Part shown: positions 1 to 9,234 of the stretch, in pieces
Numbering within the stretch: the first letter of the stretch is position 1
How the letters are laid out: each line of letters opens with the position of its first letter
From: Lentzea terrae
GTDB taxonomy: Bacteria > Actinomycetota > Actinomycetes > Mycobacteriales > Pseudonocardiaceae
DNA length: 64,000 bases
Direction: 5' to 3'
Assembly: GCF_003265345.1 (NCBI RefSeq)
Contig: NZ_QFWW01000001.1
Coordinates: forward strand, 432,450-496,449
Translations under genes and position numbers: made by a program
Notes under the pieces: generated by a model
Told to the model about the DNA's origin: nothing
Database searches by the model: none
What the model saw: the letters and a program-made list of their open reading frames with translations, nothing else

Positions 1-75
1 GAACCGCCACACCACGACCACGACGGTCGCGAGGACGAGCGTCATCAGGCCGAGGAGCCAGCACATGATCTTCAC
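1..75 (-). CDS. N-terminal fragment of a membrane protein (runs off the window)
   Basis: A GTG at 75 or an ATG at 66 (reading leftward) opens a frame that stays open to the window edge. The visible residues are very hydrophobic (WLLGLMTLVLATVVVVVW), which looks like the first transmembrane segment or a signal anchor. It begins 14 bases after the stop of the neighbouring 93-residue membrane protein gene on the same strand, so the two are probably cotranscribed. Too little is visible to name a family. Confidence 0.5.
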   Translation of the reverse strand, partial: MKIMCWLLGLMTLVLATVVVVVWRF

Positions 76-88
76 GCGTGCGGGCACG

Positions 89-370
89 TCAGTCGTCCTC
101 GTCGTCTTCGACCGGCGGTGGCGGCGGCAGCACGGAAGTGGGGGCAGGGGTCGGCGCAGGAGTCGGCACAGACGTGGGCGCCGGGGAGACTGAGCGTCCT
201 ATCTGGACCTCCGGCGTGCGCACGTCCGGTGGCACCGGCCGCACCACGGTCAGCACGAGCAGCACAGCCGCGACCGCGCACGCCACGCTGAGCACGGCCA
301 CGAGGACCGTGCCGGTGCGGGCGGACGGCAGCATGCGACTGAGCCTGCCGGTCGAGTCCGAGTCCTGCAT
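89..370 (-). CDS. Small single-pass membrane protein with Pro/Thr-rich acidic tail
   Basis: The 93-residue product has a short basic N-terminus, one hydrophobic segment at about residues 20-43, and an extended exterior tail of Pro-Ala-Thr repeats that ends in an acidic EDDEDD cluster. No enzymatic motif is visible. The tail composition suggests a cell-wall-spanning spacer, and pairing with the next membrane gene on the same strand suggests a small envelope operon. An inverted repeat at 378-397 lies immediately upstream of the start and could control it. Function is not recognised; the open frame, start and topology are reasonably convincing. Confidence 0.6.
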   Translation of the reverse strand: MQDSDSTGRLSRMLPSARTGTVLVAVLSVACAVAAVLLVLTVVRPVPPDVRTPEVQIGRSVSPAPTSVPTPAPTPAPTSVLPPPPPVEDDEDD

Positions 371-377
371 GAGACCA

Positions 378-397
378 AGATGAAGATCTCTTCATCT
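378..397. promoter_or_regulatory. Inverted repeat upstream of the small membrane-protein gene
   Basis: AGATGAAGA and TCTTCATCT form perfect 9-base arms separated by two bases. The site is 8 bases upstream of the start codon of the leftward 93-residue membrane protein and about 90 bases upstream of the rightward GH97 gene. Spacing and symmetry suggest a dimeric-regulator operator, most likely for the leftward genes. The cognate regulator is unknown. Confidence 0.4.
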
Positions 398-489
398 GTC
401 CGCAAATCGACTGATAACCATCAGCCTCTTGACCGGGACGATTCGGTCCCAACACGATGAGAGCGGTCTCACACTGGGAGCTGACAACG

Positions 490-3036
490 ATGTCACGACT
501 GCTCGCGCTCGTGCTCGCCCTGCTGTTGCCCGCCGTGCCCGCCACCGCCGCACCGTCGTCCTGGACCGTCGCCGGACCAGGGCAGGTCACCGCCAAAGTC
601 ACCCTGAACAGCGAAAACGTGACGCTGGCCGTGCTGCGACAAGGCAGAACCGTCCTGCAGCCCGCACCCGTCGGCCTGACGACCACAACCGCCGACCTCA
701 CCAGGGACCTGACGTTCACCGGCCGCTCTGACCGCGTTGTCATCGAGCGCTACGAGATGCCGCACGGCAAACGGCTGCAGCGCGCCACCCGGATGACCGA
801 GACGCGGCTGGGCTTCCGCAACTCCACCGGCACCTTCGACCTGGTCGTGCGCGCGGCCCCGGACGGCGTCGCCTACCGCTACGTGCTGCCGGACGCCGCC
901 ACGGTCACCGGCGAGGCGTCGAGCTTCACCGTCGCCGCCGACGCGAAGGCCTGGCTGCTCCCCTACAACGCCTGGTACGAGGCCAACCGCGTGCGCACGA
1001 CCGCGGGTGCGGCGACCGGCGACTTCGGCTACCCGTCGCTCTTCCAGACCGGCAGCGACTTCGCGTTGCTCACCGAGTCCGATGTGGACGGCCGCTACTC
1101 CGGCAGCAGGCTGCGCAAGACCGGTACCGGCTTCCAGGTCGTGCTCGCCGACGCCCAGGTCGAGTCGACCGGGACCACGCCGTGGCGCACGGCGATCGTC
1201 GGTGATCTGGCCACCGTCAGCACGTCCACGCTGGTGGACGACCTGGCCACCCCCGCAGGCCACCAAGACCGGAGCTGGATCAAGCCGGGCAAGGTCGCCT
1301 GGTCGTGGCTGAGCGAGCACTCCAGCCCTGGCGACTTCGCGCGGCAGAAGCAGTACGTCGACTTCGCCGCCCGCAACGGCTGGGAGTACTCGCTGGTCGA
1401 CGAGGGCTGGAGCGCGCAGTGGGTGCCCGAGCTGATCCGCTACGCCCGTGCGCAGGGCGTGGAGATCCTGCTGTGGCTGCGCTGGAGCGACCTCGACACG
1501 CCGGAGGAACGCGACACCGTGCTGCCCAGGATCAAGCGGTGGGGCGCCAAGGGCGTGAAGCTCGACTTCATGGAGTCCGACTCGCAGGCCCGTTATCGCT
1601 GGTACGACGCGGTTCTGCAGAAGACGGCCGACCTGCGGCTGATGGTCAACTTCCACGGTTCCACCATCCCGCACGGCCTCGCCCGCACCTGGCCGCACGT
1701 GCTGACCATGGAAGGCGTGCGCGGCGCCGAGAACTACCCGCCCGCCGCGAACAACCCCGTGCAGTTCTTCACCCGCAACGTCGCCGGCTCGATGGACTAC
1801 ACGCCGGTGTCACTCGAAACCGGCACGAAGGAGGCCTCGATCGCGCACGAGACCGCGCTGCCGGTCGTGTACGAGTCGGGCTGGACGCACTTCGCCGACA
1901 AACCCGAAGCGTACGACCGGCATCCGCAGGCGTTGCGCTACCTCAACCAGGTCCCGACCGTGTGGGACGAGACGCGGCTGCTCGACGGCGACCCGGACAC
2001 GCACGCCGTCGTCGCGCGCCGCAACGGCGACCGGTGGTTCGTCGGCGGCATCGCGACCCAGGAACGCACGCTGAAGGCCCAGCTGGGCTTCCTCGGCGGC
2101 GGGCAGTGGCTGGTGGAGACGGTCCGCGACCCCGCCGACCGCAGCGACGTCGTGCGCGACCGGCAGATCCTGCGCAACACCGCCACCCTCGACGTCCCGG
2201 TGCGGCGCAACGGCGGGTTCGCGGCGGTTCTCTGCCGCGACTGGCCAGGGCGGCAGACGTGCGACCAGCCGATCCGCCAGGTGCCGAAGACGACGCTGAC
2301 CGTCACCCCCACGTCCGTCGACGCTCCGGTCGGCTCGACGCTCGAGGTGGGCGGTACGTTCACCAACGGCTCGCAGGAGATCCGGGATGTCGTGTTGAAG
2401 GCGGTGGCACCAGAGGGGTGGACGGTCTCCGGCCCTGCTGTTCAGCGCCGGAAACTCGCGCCGGGCGAGTCCATCAGCGGACGGTGGCAGCTGCGGGTGG
2501 GCACGCAGATCGGCGTGGTCGACGTGCCGATCGTCGCGACGTTCGCCGGCGTGCACGTCGAGCAGGCGGTGCGGGCGTTCGTGCCGCCACCGGTACCCGC
2601 GAACGGCGCCCAGGTGAGCGGCTTGCCGTTCATGAGCGAGACCAACGGGTGGGGCCCGGTCGAACGCGATCGTTCCAACGGCGAGAGCTCCGGTGGCGAC
2701 GGCGGCCCGCTCTCCATCGGTGGCGTCACGTACGCCAAGGGCCTTGGCGTGCACGCACCGTCCAACGTCGAGGTCTACCTCGGCCGCGGCTGTGAGCGGT
2801 TCGGCGCCAAGATCGGCCTCGACGACGAGACCAGCGAACCGGGTTCGGTGGCGTTCCAGGTGTACGGCGACGACAAACCGTTGTACGACAGCGGTGTCCT
2901 GACGGGCAAAGGTGCAGCCATCCCGATCGACGTGGACGTCACCGGCGTCCGGATGCTGAGCCTGCGCGTCACCGACGGTGGCGACGGCCGCAACTTCGAC
3001 CACGCGGACTGGGCGGAGGCGGTGCTCGCGTGCTGA
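490..3036 (+). CDS. Secreted GH97 family glycosidase with NEW3 and NPCBM domains
   Basis: The 848-residue product begins at the ATG preceded by GGGAG; an upstream in-frame ATG at 457 would bury the Sec signal peptide (residues 1-21, ending near ATAAP). The body matches glycoside hydrolase family 97: an N-terminal beta domain, then a TIM barrel from about residue 265 with GKVAWSWLSEHS, a VKLDFMESDSQ strand whose Asp is in the position of the nucleophile of retaining members, and the family-typical VVYESGWTHFAD near 460. A NEW3-like immunoglobulin fold (about 600-690) and an NPCBM galactose-binding-like module (about 700-848) follow. Known members act on alpha-glucosides or alpha-galactosides; the retaining-type Asp favours alpha-galactosidase, which is an inference. 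The next gene overlaps its last 7 bases. Confidence 0.88.
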   Translation: MSRLLALVLALLLPAVPATAAPSSWTVAGPGQVTAKVTLNSENVTLAVLRQGRTVLQPAPVGLTTTTADLTRDLTFTGRSDRVVIERYEMPHGKRLQRATRMTETRLGFRNSTGTFDLVVRAAPDGVAYRYVLPDAATVTGEASSFTVAADAKAWLLPYNAWYEANRVRTTAGAATGDFGYPSLFQTGSDFALLTESDVDGRYSGSRLRKTGTGFQVVLADAQVESTGTTPWRTAIVGDLATVSTSTLVDDLATPAGHQDRSWIKPGKVAWSWLSEHSSPGDFARQKQYVDFAARNGWEYSLVDEGWSAQWVPELIRYARAQGVEILLWLRWSDLDTPEERDTVLPRIKRWGAKGVKLDFMESDSQARYRWYDAVLQKTADLRLMVNFHGSTIPHGLARTWPHVLTMEGVRGAENYPPAANNPVQFFTRNVAGSMDYTPVSLETGTKEASIAHETALPVVYESGWTHFADKPEAYDRHPQALRYLNQVPTVWDETRLLDGDPDTHAVVARRNGDRWFVGGIATQERTLKAQLGFLGGGQWLVETVRDPADRSDVVRDRQILRNTATLDVPVRRNGGFAAVLCRDWPGRQTCDQPIRQVPKTTLTVTPTSVDAPVGSTLEVGGTFTNGSQEIRDVVLKAVAPEGWTVSGPAVQRRKLAPGESISGRWQLRVGTQIGVVDVPIVATFAGVHVEQAVRAFVPPPVPANGAQVSGLPFMSETNGWGPVERDRSNGESSGGDGGPLSIGGVTYAKGLGVHAPSNVEVYLGRGCERFGAKIGLDDETSEPGSVAFQVYGDDKPLYDSGVLTGKGAAIPIDVDVTGVRMLSLRVTDGGDGRNFDHADWAEAVLAC

Positions 3037-5921
3037 TCAATCCCAAAATAAGTCGCAGACAGTTCTTGTACGCCACAGGTTTGCTGGCTGCCGCACCACA
3101 CGTCTCGCTGGCTCAAGTGAAAGACACCTACTACGAAGTGTTGCTGCGGCACACGAGGTGGGCCGAGACGCAGTACGACCCGGTCGCGGGCCGGTACCGG
3201 CGCACCGACTTCGGGTTCGCGGTCGTGCTCGGCAACGCCGTTCTGCTCACCCGCGGCAACTACGACGCGGCACTGGCGGGCATCGAGAAAGACGTGTTGC
3301 GCCAGCACACTCTCGCCACCATCAAGCACTTCGCCGCGAGCAATGTGCTCGCGGGCGGCACCGAGTGGGGCAAGACCTTGTTCTGGGACACCACGTTCCA
3401 GTCGTACTTCGTGCTCGCCGCGCGCCTGCTCTGGCCGGACCTGGACGCGGCAACGCGCTCGAACGTCGAGGCGATCGCACGCGGCCAGGCCGACTACACG
3501 ACGTCGCTCGGCACCGGCAACGACCCGCGTTCCGGCAGCTGGACCCCGAACGGCCTGACGGGCGGTTACCGCGGCGACACCAAGCTGGAGGAAATGGGCG
3601 TCTACGCCCAGGCCATCGCTCCCGGCCTGGCCTGGCACGGCGACGGACCCGGCTGGCGCGAGGCGTTCGGCCGGTGGAGCCGCAACGAGGCCGGGCTGCC
3701 GGCCGCCGACCTCGCCAATCCCTCCACAGTGGACGGAGTGCCGATCTCGGCCAACATCGCCACGAACCTCCACGACACGTTCATCGTCGAGAACCACGGC
3801 TCGTTCGGCCCGCACTACCAGTCGGAGCTGTGGCGCACGTCGGGCCGCAACGCCGTGCACTTCCTGCTCGCGGGCCGTCCGCTACCAGAGGTACTCGTCA
3901 AGCAACCCAACGGTGAGCTGTTGTGGCGCACCATTCTCGCCACCATGAGTGACGCCGGCGAGCCGCTCATGCCGATGGTCGACGACCGTGAGCACCTGTA
4001 CGGCCGCGACGTCATCCCGCTCGCGTTCCGCTCGACGGTGTTGCGCGACCCGATGGCGGCGCACGCGGAAGCAGCACTCGCGTCTCGGCTGCTCGCCTAC
4101 CAGGCACATCCGCCGGTGCACCGGCTCGCGAAGTTCTCCGGTGAGGCCAAGTACGAGCCCGAGGCACGCGCGGAGCTCGCGATCAGCTACTTGCTGCACG
4201 AACTGCGCCCGCCGGTGGCTCCGGCGCCGGACTTCTTCGCCCGCGCCGCGCTGGCGATCGACCACGGTGCCGAGCCGGGTCTGCTGGCCCACCAGTCCGC
4301 GGCGGCGTGGGCGGGCACGGTGACCAAGCGGGGCTTCACGAAGTTCGCCTGGCAGCCGGCGCACGACGACTGGCTGTTCAAGATCAGCGGCGCAACGCCG
4401 ATGCTGCTGCCGTCCTCTGCTGTCACTCAGCGCAATGCCGTTGTACATCAGGAGATTCGGGACGGTTTCGACGGCACGGCGAGCTTGCTGACGTTCGCGG
4501 ACGGGTTCGCCGGTACCGCAACGCTGCCGACCGGCACCGTCGTGTGCGCGCTCCCCCGGCCTGGCCGGGTGGACGTGCACAACCTGGCCATGGCGGGGAT
4601 GCCGGGCCTCACCGGGTCCCGCACGTACACGGGTGCCGCGGGCCGGGTACAGGTCAAGGCGCGTGAGGCGTTCCGGGTCGACGAGATCGCGTTTCCGGCG
4701 GTGTCCGCACGGCACGTTCGGATGGTCGGGATCAGGCCGCATCCCACGTACGGGTACTCGTTGTTCGACTTCGAGGTGGACGGCTCTCGCGCACAGGTGA
4801 CCGCGGCGTCGTCATTCGATCCTGGCAGGGAGCCTGCCAAGGCCACGGACGGTGATCCGGCCACGCGCTGGGCGGTCGCACGCTCCGAACGCGGCCGCGC
4901 CGACAGCTGGCTCGCTGTTGACCTGGGAGCTGCCGCGACGGTGAGCCGGGTGCGGTTGCGTTGGGAGACAGCGGCTGCGGGCGCATACCGGATCGAGACC
5001 TCGTTGGACGGCGCCGGATGGACGACGGCGGCCGAGTACCCGCGGCCGGACCTCAGCACGGTGGGCTGGCTGGACGTGGACGGACGGGCGGGGTTCGTCG
5101 CGCGGTCGGGCGAGCCGATCGTGGTGGAGGGCGACACGATCACCGTCCCCTCGGGAATCGTCGAAGGCCACGTTCGTGCTGACCTCAGGGCGATTGCGGC
5201 GGAACCGCCACCACAATGTCCTCCCTCGGTGCGGGCGAGCACAGCCGACGGCTTCCTCACCCTCTTCAACCTGTCGAACGCCGACGTCACCGGCACCATC
5301 CGCCTCCACGGCACCCGGCTGTACCGAGGCACCCAGCGCACCACACCCGACGGCACCGAATACGCGCTCACCCTGGCCGCCGCCACCGCCCGGATCGAGG
5401 CACCGTGGTTCACCGCGCGCGGCATCCCCGCAGGCGTCACGGCGATCGTGCACGACGCACGACGAGTCACGTTCCGCGGCGGCCCGGCCAGGTTCACGCT
5501 GGTCCACCGCGACGGCACGAAACTGTCGATCGTGCTCGGCAAAGCAGACCGCACGGTGACCGTCCCCGGTGCCACGCCGTTCCCGTTCCACGACCGCGCG
5601 CTCGGGCGTGTCACGTTCCCGAACTCCGTGCTGCCACCGGGGATGAGCGATCCGGCCGCCGCTGTCGACGGGAACCGGAGCACCGCGTGGACGCCGGGGC
5701 GCGACGGCCGCATGGTCGTCGACCTCGGTGCGGTGCGGGAGGTCCAGGTCGATCTGAAGTGGACGGATGGCGCGGTTCCGCCGCACACCGTCACGTTCAG
5801 CGTGGACGGCAGAACCTATGGACCGGACATCGTCGCGCGGTACGTGGCCGTGTCGACCGTCTGGCGACCGGGACACGCCTCCCTCAGGAGCATCTCGGTG
5901 CGCGACGAGGAGTCGGTTTAG
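3030..5921 (+). CDS. Tat-exported large protein with discoidin (F5/8 C) modules, probable polysaccharide-active enzyme
   Basis: The GTG start overlaps the stop of the GH97 gene (GTGCTGA), so the two are translationally coupled. The 963-residue product starts with a clear twin-arginine signal (SRRQFLYATGLLAAAP), implying export in a folded state. Residues about 30-370 are helix-rich and resemble the alpha/alpha-barrel half of polysaccharide lyases. A discoidin-like module follows at about 555-670 (ATDGDPATRWAV), and a second, shorter one at about 863-955 (AAVDGNRSTAWTP). No catalytic motif is recognised with certainty. Coupling to GH97 suggests action on the same extracellular glycan. Confidence 0.75.
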   Translation: MLINPKISRRQFLYATGLLAAAPHVSLAQVKDTYYEVLLRHTRWAETQYDPVAGRYRRTDFGFAVVLGNAVLLTRGNYDAALAGIEKDVLRQHTLATIKHFAASNVLAGGTEWGKTLFWDTTFQSYFVLAARLLWPDLDAATRSNVEAIARGQADYTTSLGTGNDPRSGSWTPNGLTGGYRGDTKLEEMGVYAQAIAPGLAWHGDGPGWREAFGRWSRNEAGLPAADLANPSTVDGVPISANIATNLHDTFIVENHGSFGPHYQSELWRTSGRNAVHFLLAGRPLPEVLVKQPNGELLWRTILATMSDAGEPLMPMVDDREHLYGRDVIPLAFRSTVLRDPMAAHAEAALASRLLAYQAHPPVHRLAKFSGEAKYEPEARAELAISYLLHELRPPVAPAPDFFARAALAIDHGAEPGLLAHQSAAAWAGTVTKRGFTKFAWQPAHDDWLFKISGATPMLLPSSAVTQRNAVVHQEIRDGFDGTASLLTFADGFAGTATLPTGTVVCALPRPGRVDVHNLAMAGMPGLTGSRTYTGAAGRVQVKAREAFRVDEIAFPAVSARHVRMVGIRPHPTYGYSLFDFEVDGSRAQVTAASSFDPGREPAKATDGDPATRWAVARSERGRADSWLAVDLGAAATVSRVRLRWETAAAGAYRIETSLDGAGWTTAAEYPRPDLSTVGWLDVDGRAGFVARSGEPIVVEGDTITVPSGIVEGHVRADLRAIAAEPPPQCPPSVRASTADGFLTLFNLSNADVTGTIRLHGTRLYRGTQRTTPDGTEYALTLAAATARIEAPWFTARGIPAGVTAIVHDARRVTFRGGPARFTLVHRDGTKLSIVLGKADRTVTVPGATPFPFHDRALGRVTFPNSVLPPGMSDPAAAVDGNRSTAWTPGRDGRMVVDLGAVREVQVDLKWTDGAVPPHTVTFSVDGRTYGPDIVARYVAVSTVWRPGHASLRSISVRDEESV

Positions 5922-5948
5922 GCGCCGAATAGTCGGTAATCCAATGGC

Positions 5949-6749
5949 ATGTTCGACGGGTTGCGATCCGCCGCACGCGAGAGCGTGGTCAGGGCGTTGT
6001 GGGACGTGCCGAGGCTGCTGCGTCATCCGGTGTGGCGAAGCGGCGATCCGAGCCAGGGCAACGGCTTGGGCGTGGTGCTCGTGCCAGGTTTCGGCGCGGG
6101 TGAGATGAGTCTGTCGCCGGCCGCCTCGTGGCTGCGAGCACGCGGTTACCGACCGGCCTCCGCCGGAGTCGGGTTCACCGTCGGCTGCACCGCCGAACTG
6201 CTGGCAAGGGTCCTGCGCACCACCGAGAAGCACGCCGAGCGCACCGGTCGTCCGGTGGTGCTGCTCGGCCAGAGCCGCGGCGGCGGCATCGCGCGCCTAG
6301 CCGCCGCCCGGCGCCCCGATCTGGTGCACGGCCTGGTGATGCTGGGCAGTCCGGTGCTCGACCCGATGGGCGCGCACCCGAACGTCATGCGCATCGCGAG
6401 GTTCCTGGCCCGGCTGGCTTCCGCTGGCGTGCCGGGGTTGCTCGACGACGACTGCATGCAGGGGCCGTGCTTCGAGGAGCACATCAAGTCGCTCGCCGAA
6501 CCGTTGCGAGTACCCGCGATCTCGATTTTCTCGCGTTCGGACGGGATCGTGCCGTGGCAGCTGTGCCAGGATCCGTACGCCGAGTGCGTCGAGGTGCACA
6601 GCACGCACACCGGCATGGGGTTCGACCCGTTCGTCTACGAGCTGCTGGGGCCCCGACTGGCCGCCTGGGCTCAGCTGACCGGCACGATCCGCGCGTCCAG
6701 CAGCGCACCGTCCACGACGTCCAGCAGCCCGATCGTCGCCTGGGGCTGA
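5949..6749 (+). CDS. Alpha/beta-fold hydrolase
   Basis: The 266-residue protein has the alpha/beta hydrolase layout: a VVLVPGFGAG oxyanion region, a nucleophile elbow GQSRGGG near residue 110, a candidate acid in FSRSDGIVPW near 197 and a candidate His in HTGMG near 221. There is no signal peptide, so it is probably cytoplasmic. Substrate is unknown; the short elbow and lack of a lid suggest an esterase or lipase-like enzyme. The last 26 codons encode a Ser/Thr-rich tail that overlaps the convergent phosphoesterase gene by 79 bases, and the fold appears to end before this tail. Confidence 0.8.
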   Translation: MFDGLRSAARESVVRALWDVPRLLRHPVWRSGDPSQGNGLGVVLVPGFGAGEMSLSPAASWLRARGYRPASAGVGFTVGCTAELLARVLRTTEKHAERTGRPVVLLGQSRGGGIARLAAARRPDLVHGLVMLGSPVLDPMGAHPNVMRIARFLARLASAGVPGLLDDDCMQGPCFEEHIKSLAEPLRVPAISIFSRSDGIVPWQLCQDPYAECVEVHSTHTGMGFDPFVYELLGPRLAAWAQLTGTIRASSSAPSTTSSSPIVAWG

Positions 6750-7162
6750 CGGCGTTTGTCCGTGGGCGAGCCGGGATTGAAGACGCGGAACCCGTTCTCC
6801 TCCTCGTCCCACGGGATGTGCGAGTGTCCGAACACGACCAGTCGGGCAGCGGGGAACCGGCGGCGCATCCTCGTGAGCCGGCCGGTCTTCTGCCCGCTGT
6901 CGTGGATCATCGCGACCGGCAGGCCCTCGATCTCGAACTCGACGGTCTCCGGCGCACCCCACGCCACCACGTCGGGCCCGTCGTTGTTGCCGCACACCGC
7001 GACCACGGGCGCGTACTCGGCCAACTCGTCCAGCACGGAAGCGATGCAGACGTCGCCGCCGTGCAGGATCAGGTCGGCGGACCGCAGATGTGCGGCCACG
7101 GCAGGCGGGCACCGCTTCCAGAACCGCGGCGCGTGGGTGTCAGACAGCACGACCACTCTCAC
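6671..7162 (-). CDS. YfcE/MJ0936-type metallophosphoesterase
   Basis: The 163-residue protein carries the calcineurin-like phosphoesterase signature in order: DTH near residue 8, GGDV near 35, GNND near 59, an HDSG histidine near 86 and GHSH near 112. These residues bind two metal ions. Length and motif spacing match the YfcE/MJ0936 group of small phosphodiesterases. There is no signal peptide, so the enzyme is cytoplasmic. It is convergent with and overlaps the upstream hydrolase gene. The natural substrate of this group is usually unknown. Confidence 0.9.
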   Translation of the reverse strand: MRVVVLSDTHAPRFWKRCPPAVAAHLRSADLILHGGDVCIASVLDELAEYAPVVAVCGNNDGPDVVAWGAPETVEFEIEGLPVAMIHDSGQKTGRLTRMRRRFPAARLVVFGHSHIPWDEEENGFRVFNPGSPTDKRRQPQATIGLLDVVDGALLDARIVPVS

Positions 7163-7185
7163 GGCTGCCGACCGTACCGCGAGCC

Positions 7186-7222
7186 GGGTGTGGCCGCCCT
7201 GCGGACGCGGACGGCCACACCC
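7186..7222 (-). terminator. Hairpin between two leftward genes
   Basis: GGGTGTGGCCG (7186-7196) pairs perfectly with CGGCCACACCC (7212-7222) around a 15-base loop. It lies 11 bases downstream of the stop of the small secreted protein gene and ahead of the phosphoesterase gene on the same strand. There is no strong T-run, as is usual for actinomycete terminators. Confidence 0.6.
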
Positions 7223-7232
7223 GCGCCGGCCC

Positions 7233-7586
7233 CTAGAGTGGACCGCAGTCGTTCTCGTACGGCAGGTTCGCGCGCTCGTTGCCCTTGAAGTAGATGGCGC
7301 TGGCCAGGTACCGGCCGCCGTCCATCAGGCTGACCATGATCCAGATGTTGTTGTAGATGCCGTGGTCGTAGACGGTCTGACCGCGGGTCCAGCAGATGCC
7401 GATGGTGCTCTCGCCCGCGGGGATGACGTGGTGCACCGGGCACGACAACGCCTCGCAGGTGCGCACCTCCGCATCCGCCCACGTCGTCACCAGCGGGTAC
7501 GGCGGCTTCGGCGCATCCGCCTGTGCCACACCGGATCCCGCGATGAGCGCAAGCGCGGCGAGCAGGCTCCCCAGTACGACTCTCAT
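7233..7586 (-). CDS. Small secreted cysteine-containing protein, possibly SH3-like
   Basis: The 117-residue product has a clear Sec signal peptide (about residues 1-24, cleaving after AQA) and a good ribosome site (GGGAGG) ahead of its ATG. The mature part of about 93 residues has four Cys (RTCEALSCP, GICW and DCGPL), consistent with two disulfides. The layout resembles small secreted bacterial SH3-like proteins of actinomycetes. No catalytic residues are apparent. The function is unknown, and a cell-wall or extracellular binding role is only an inference. Confidence 0.7.
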   Translation of the reverse strand: MRVVLGSLLAALALIAGSGVAQADAPKPPYPLVTTWADAEVRTCEALSCPVHHVIPAGESTIGICWTRGQTVYDHGIYNNIWIMVSLMDGGRYLASAIYFKGNERANLPYENDCGPL

Positions 7587-7679
7587 GCACTTCCTCCCAG
7601 TGGTTCGTCGATCATCGGCAGGAAACGCACCTCACACATTTGGGGTTGCACGACCGACTAACGAGACGCCTGAGTGCCG

Positions 7680-7685
7680 TAAACT
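7680..7685 (+). promoter_or_regulatory. Putative -10 box (TAAACT) of a leaderless transcript
   Basis: A TAnnnT hexamer lies 8 bases before the ATG of the SGNH hydrolase and no Shine-Dalgarno sequence is present. This matches actinobacterial leaderless promoters. Confidence 0.4.
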
Positions 7686-7693
7686 GGCGGCCC

Positions 7694-9229
7694 ATGAGGG
7701 CGTTACCCGTGGCAGTTGCCGCAGTCGTGATCTCCAGCTCATCCCCTGCCGTAGCAGCGGTTTCTCCTGACCACCCGCTCATCCTCGACGTCGACGTGAC
7801 GGCGGTCTGCGGTCAACCGTCAACGGGCAAGGTGACGGTTTTCAACCCTGCCGACAAGAACGTCGAATGGCGCATTCGACAGCACGGCGCGGTGATCACC
7901 GGCACTGGCCAGGACCTCACACTGCCCGGCACCGGCGAGTTCCTGGTCGACGCGCGCGAACCCGGCCGTGCGTACGGAAAAGTGTGGCGCGACGAGGTTT
8001 CCGACGGCTGCAACCCCGTCCGGGTCGTGTCGGTCGGTGACTCAGTGGTGTGGAATCAGGGCGTCGACCAGCACCAGAAGTTCCCGCGCCTGACTGCGAA
8101 GTTGCTCGGCGATGCCACCGGACGCGGGTTCGCGCACCGCGACTACTCGATCTCCGGTGCGGTGCTCGACGCGCCGGACCTGCCGTGTCCCGCCTCTTCC
8201 CTCCAGGATCCCGACGGCGACGGCGAGATGGAGCTGGGCGAGGTCACCACGCAACAGCCGGACGTGTTCTGCCAGCTGGAGAAAGCGGCTGAGCAAGAGA
8301 CCGACCTGGTCATCATCAACGGCTGCATCAACGACATGGACCCGTTGCTCGGCATCCCGCTGGGCATCACGCCCGGCACCGAGGACGTGCCCACGGCGGT
8401 GCGGCGCGAGTGCGGCGGTGTCGGTGCGGCGCCGACGAACCCGGCTCGCGACGTCCCGTACTTCAGCGGCGCCAAGGTCGGCTATGGCGGCCGGGGCATG
8501 CGGGAGGCGATCGAGAAAGCGCATTCCCTGCCGGGCCGGCCGAAGGTGCTGGTCGTCGACTTCTACTACGCGCTCAGCCGGGCGAGCTTCGTGCCGCGCT
8601 GGTTCTGCACGGACCGCGGGTTCTCGGCCACCAACGAACAGCTGTGCCTGCGGAACATCGGCCGGGCACCGCAGCGGTTCGAGCAGTTCACGCGGGAGTC
8701 GGCGGAGGCCTACCGGGTCGCGGTCGCGGAGGCCAACGCCGCGTCGTCCGACGGCCCGTACGCGATCACGGGCGATGGCCTGTTCACGCTGGACAACGCG
8801 GCGTTCGCGGCGGACCGGAAGGTCTGGCAGCTGCCACACGAGGACGAGCAGTTCTCGTTGCGCCAGGAGGCCTGCCCCCGATACAGCGCCACAGCCGTGC
8901 AGTGCCTGACGGCGGCGATCGCACACCCGGACACGACCGGCTCGCGGCAGTACGCCGAGAACTTCCTGCGAGACCAGCGGCTGCGCCAGTGGTTCGAGCT
9001 CGATTCCGTTCAGGGCACGGTCGGCGTGTCGCGTGCGGGCAACACGGTCACGTTGACGGCACCCGCGGGCCGTGAGTTCCGCTGGTACTTCGGTGACGGG
9101 ACGTCGACCGCCGGTGGCCGCCAAGTCACCCACACGTACACCACGAGCGGGCCGCACCTGCCGCGCGTCGTGGTGGACGGACGGCTGCACGAAGCGCGGG
9201 ATTCGGTGCAGGTGAAAGCGGGTACCTGA
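7694..9229 (+). CDS. Secreted SGNH/GDSL-type hydrolase with C-terminal PKD-like domain
   Basis: The start at 7694 gives a 511-residue protein with a Sec signal (VAVAAVVISSSSPAVAAVS); an in-frame ATG 54 bases upstream would mask it. An N-terminal beta domain (about 25-105) precedes an SGNH core with block I VVSVGDSVVWNQG near residue 112, block III-like IINGCINDMD, and a long insertion rich in Cys and Gly. The last 60 residues (FRWYFGDGTST...HTYTTSG) are a PKD-type beta sandwich. Such proteins are exported esterases or lipases that may act on polysaccharide or lipid esters. The Ku gene follows after 5 bases, but a functional link is unlikely. Confidence 0.78.
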   Translation: MRALPVAVAAVVISSSSPAVAAVSPDHPLILDVDVTAVCGQPSTGKVTVFNPADKNVEWRIRQHGAVITGTGQDLTLPGTGEFLVDAREPGRAYGKVWRDEVSDGCNPVRVVSVGDSVVWNQGVDQHQKFPRLTAKLLGDATGRGFAHRDYSISGAVLDAPDLPCPASSLQDPDGDGEMELGEVTTQQPDVFCQLEKAAEQETDLVIINGCINDMDPLLGIPLGITPGTEDVPTAVRRECGGVGAAPTNPARDVPYFSGAKVGYGGRGMREAIEKAHSLPGRPKVLVVDFYYALSRASFVPRWFCTDRGFSATNEQLCLRNIGRAPQRFEQFTRESAEAYRVAVAEANAASSDGPYAITGDGLFTLDNAAFAADRKVWQLPHEDEQFSLRQEACPRYSATAVQCLTAAIAHPDTTGSRQYAENFLRDQRLRQWFELDSVQGTVGVSRAGNTVTLTAPAGREFRWYFGDGTSTAGGRQVTHTYTTSGPHLPRVVVDGRLHEARDSVQVKAGT

Positions 9230-9234
9230 CCCGC

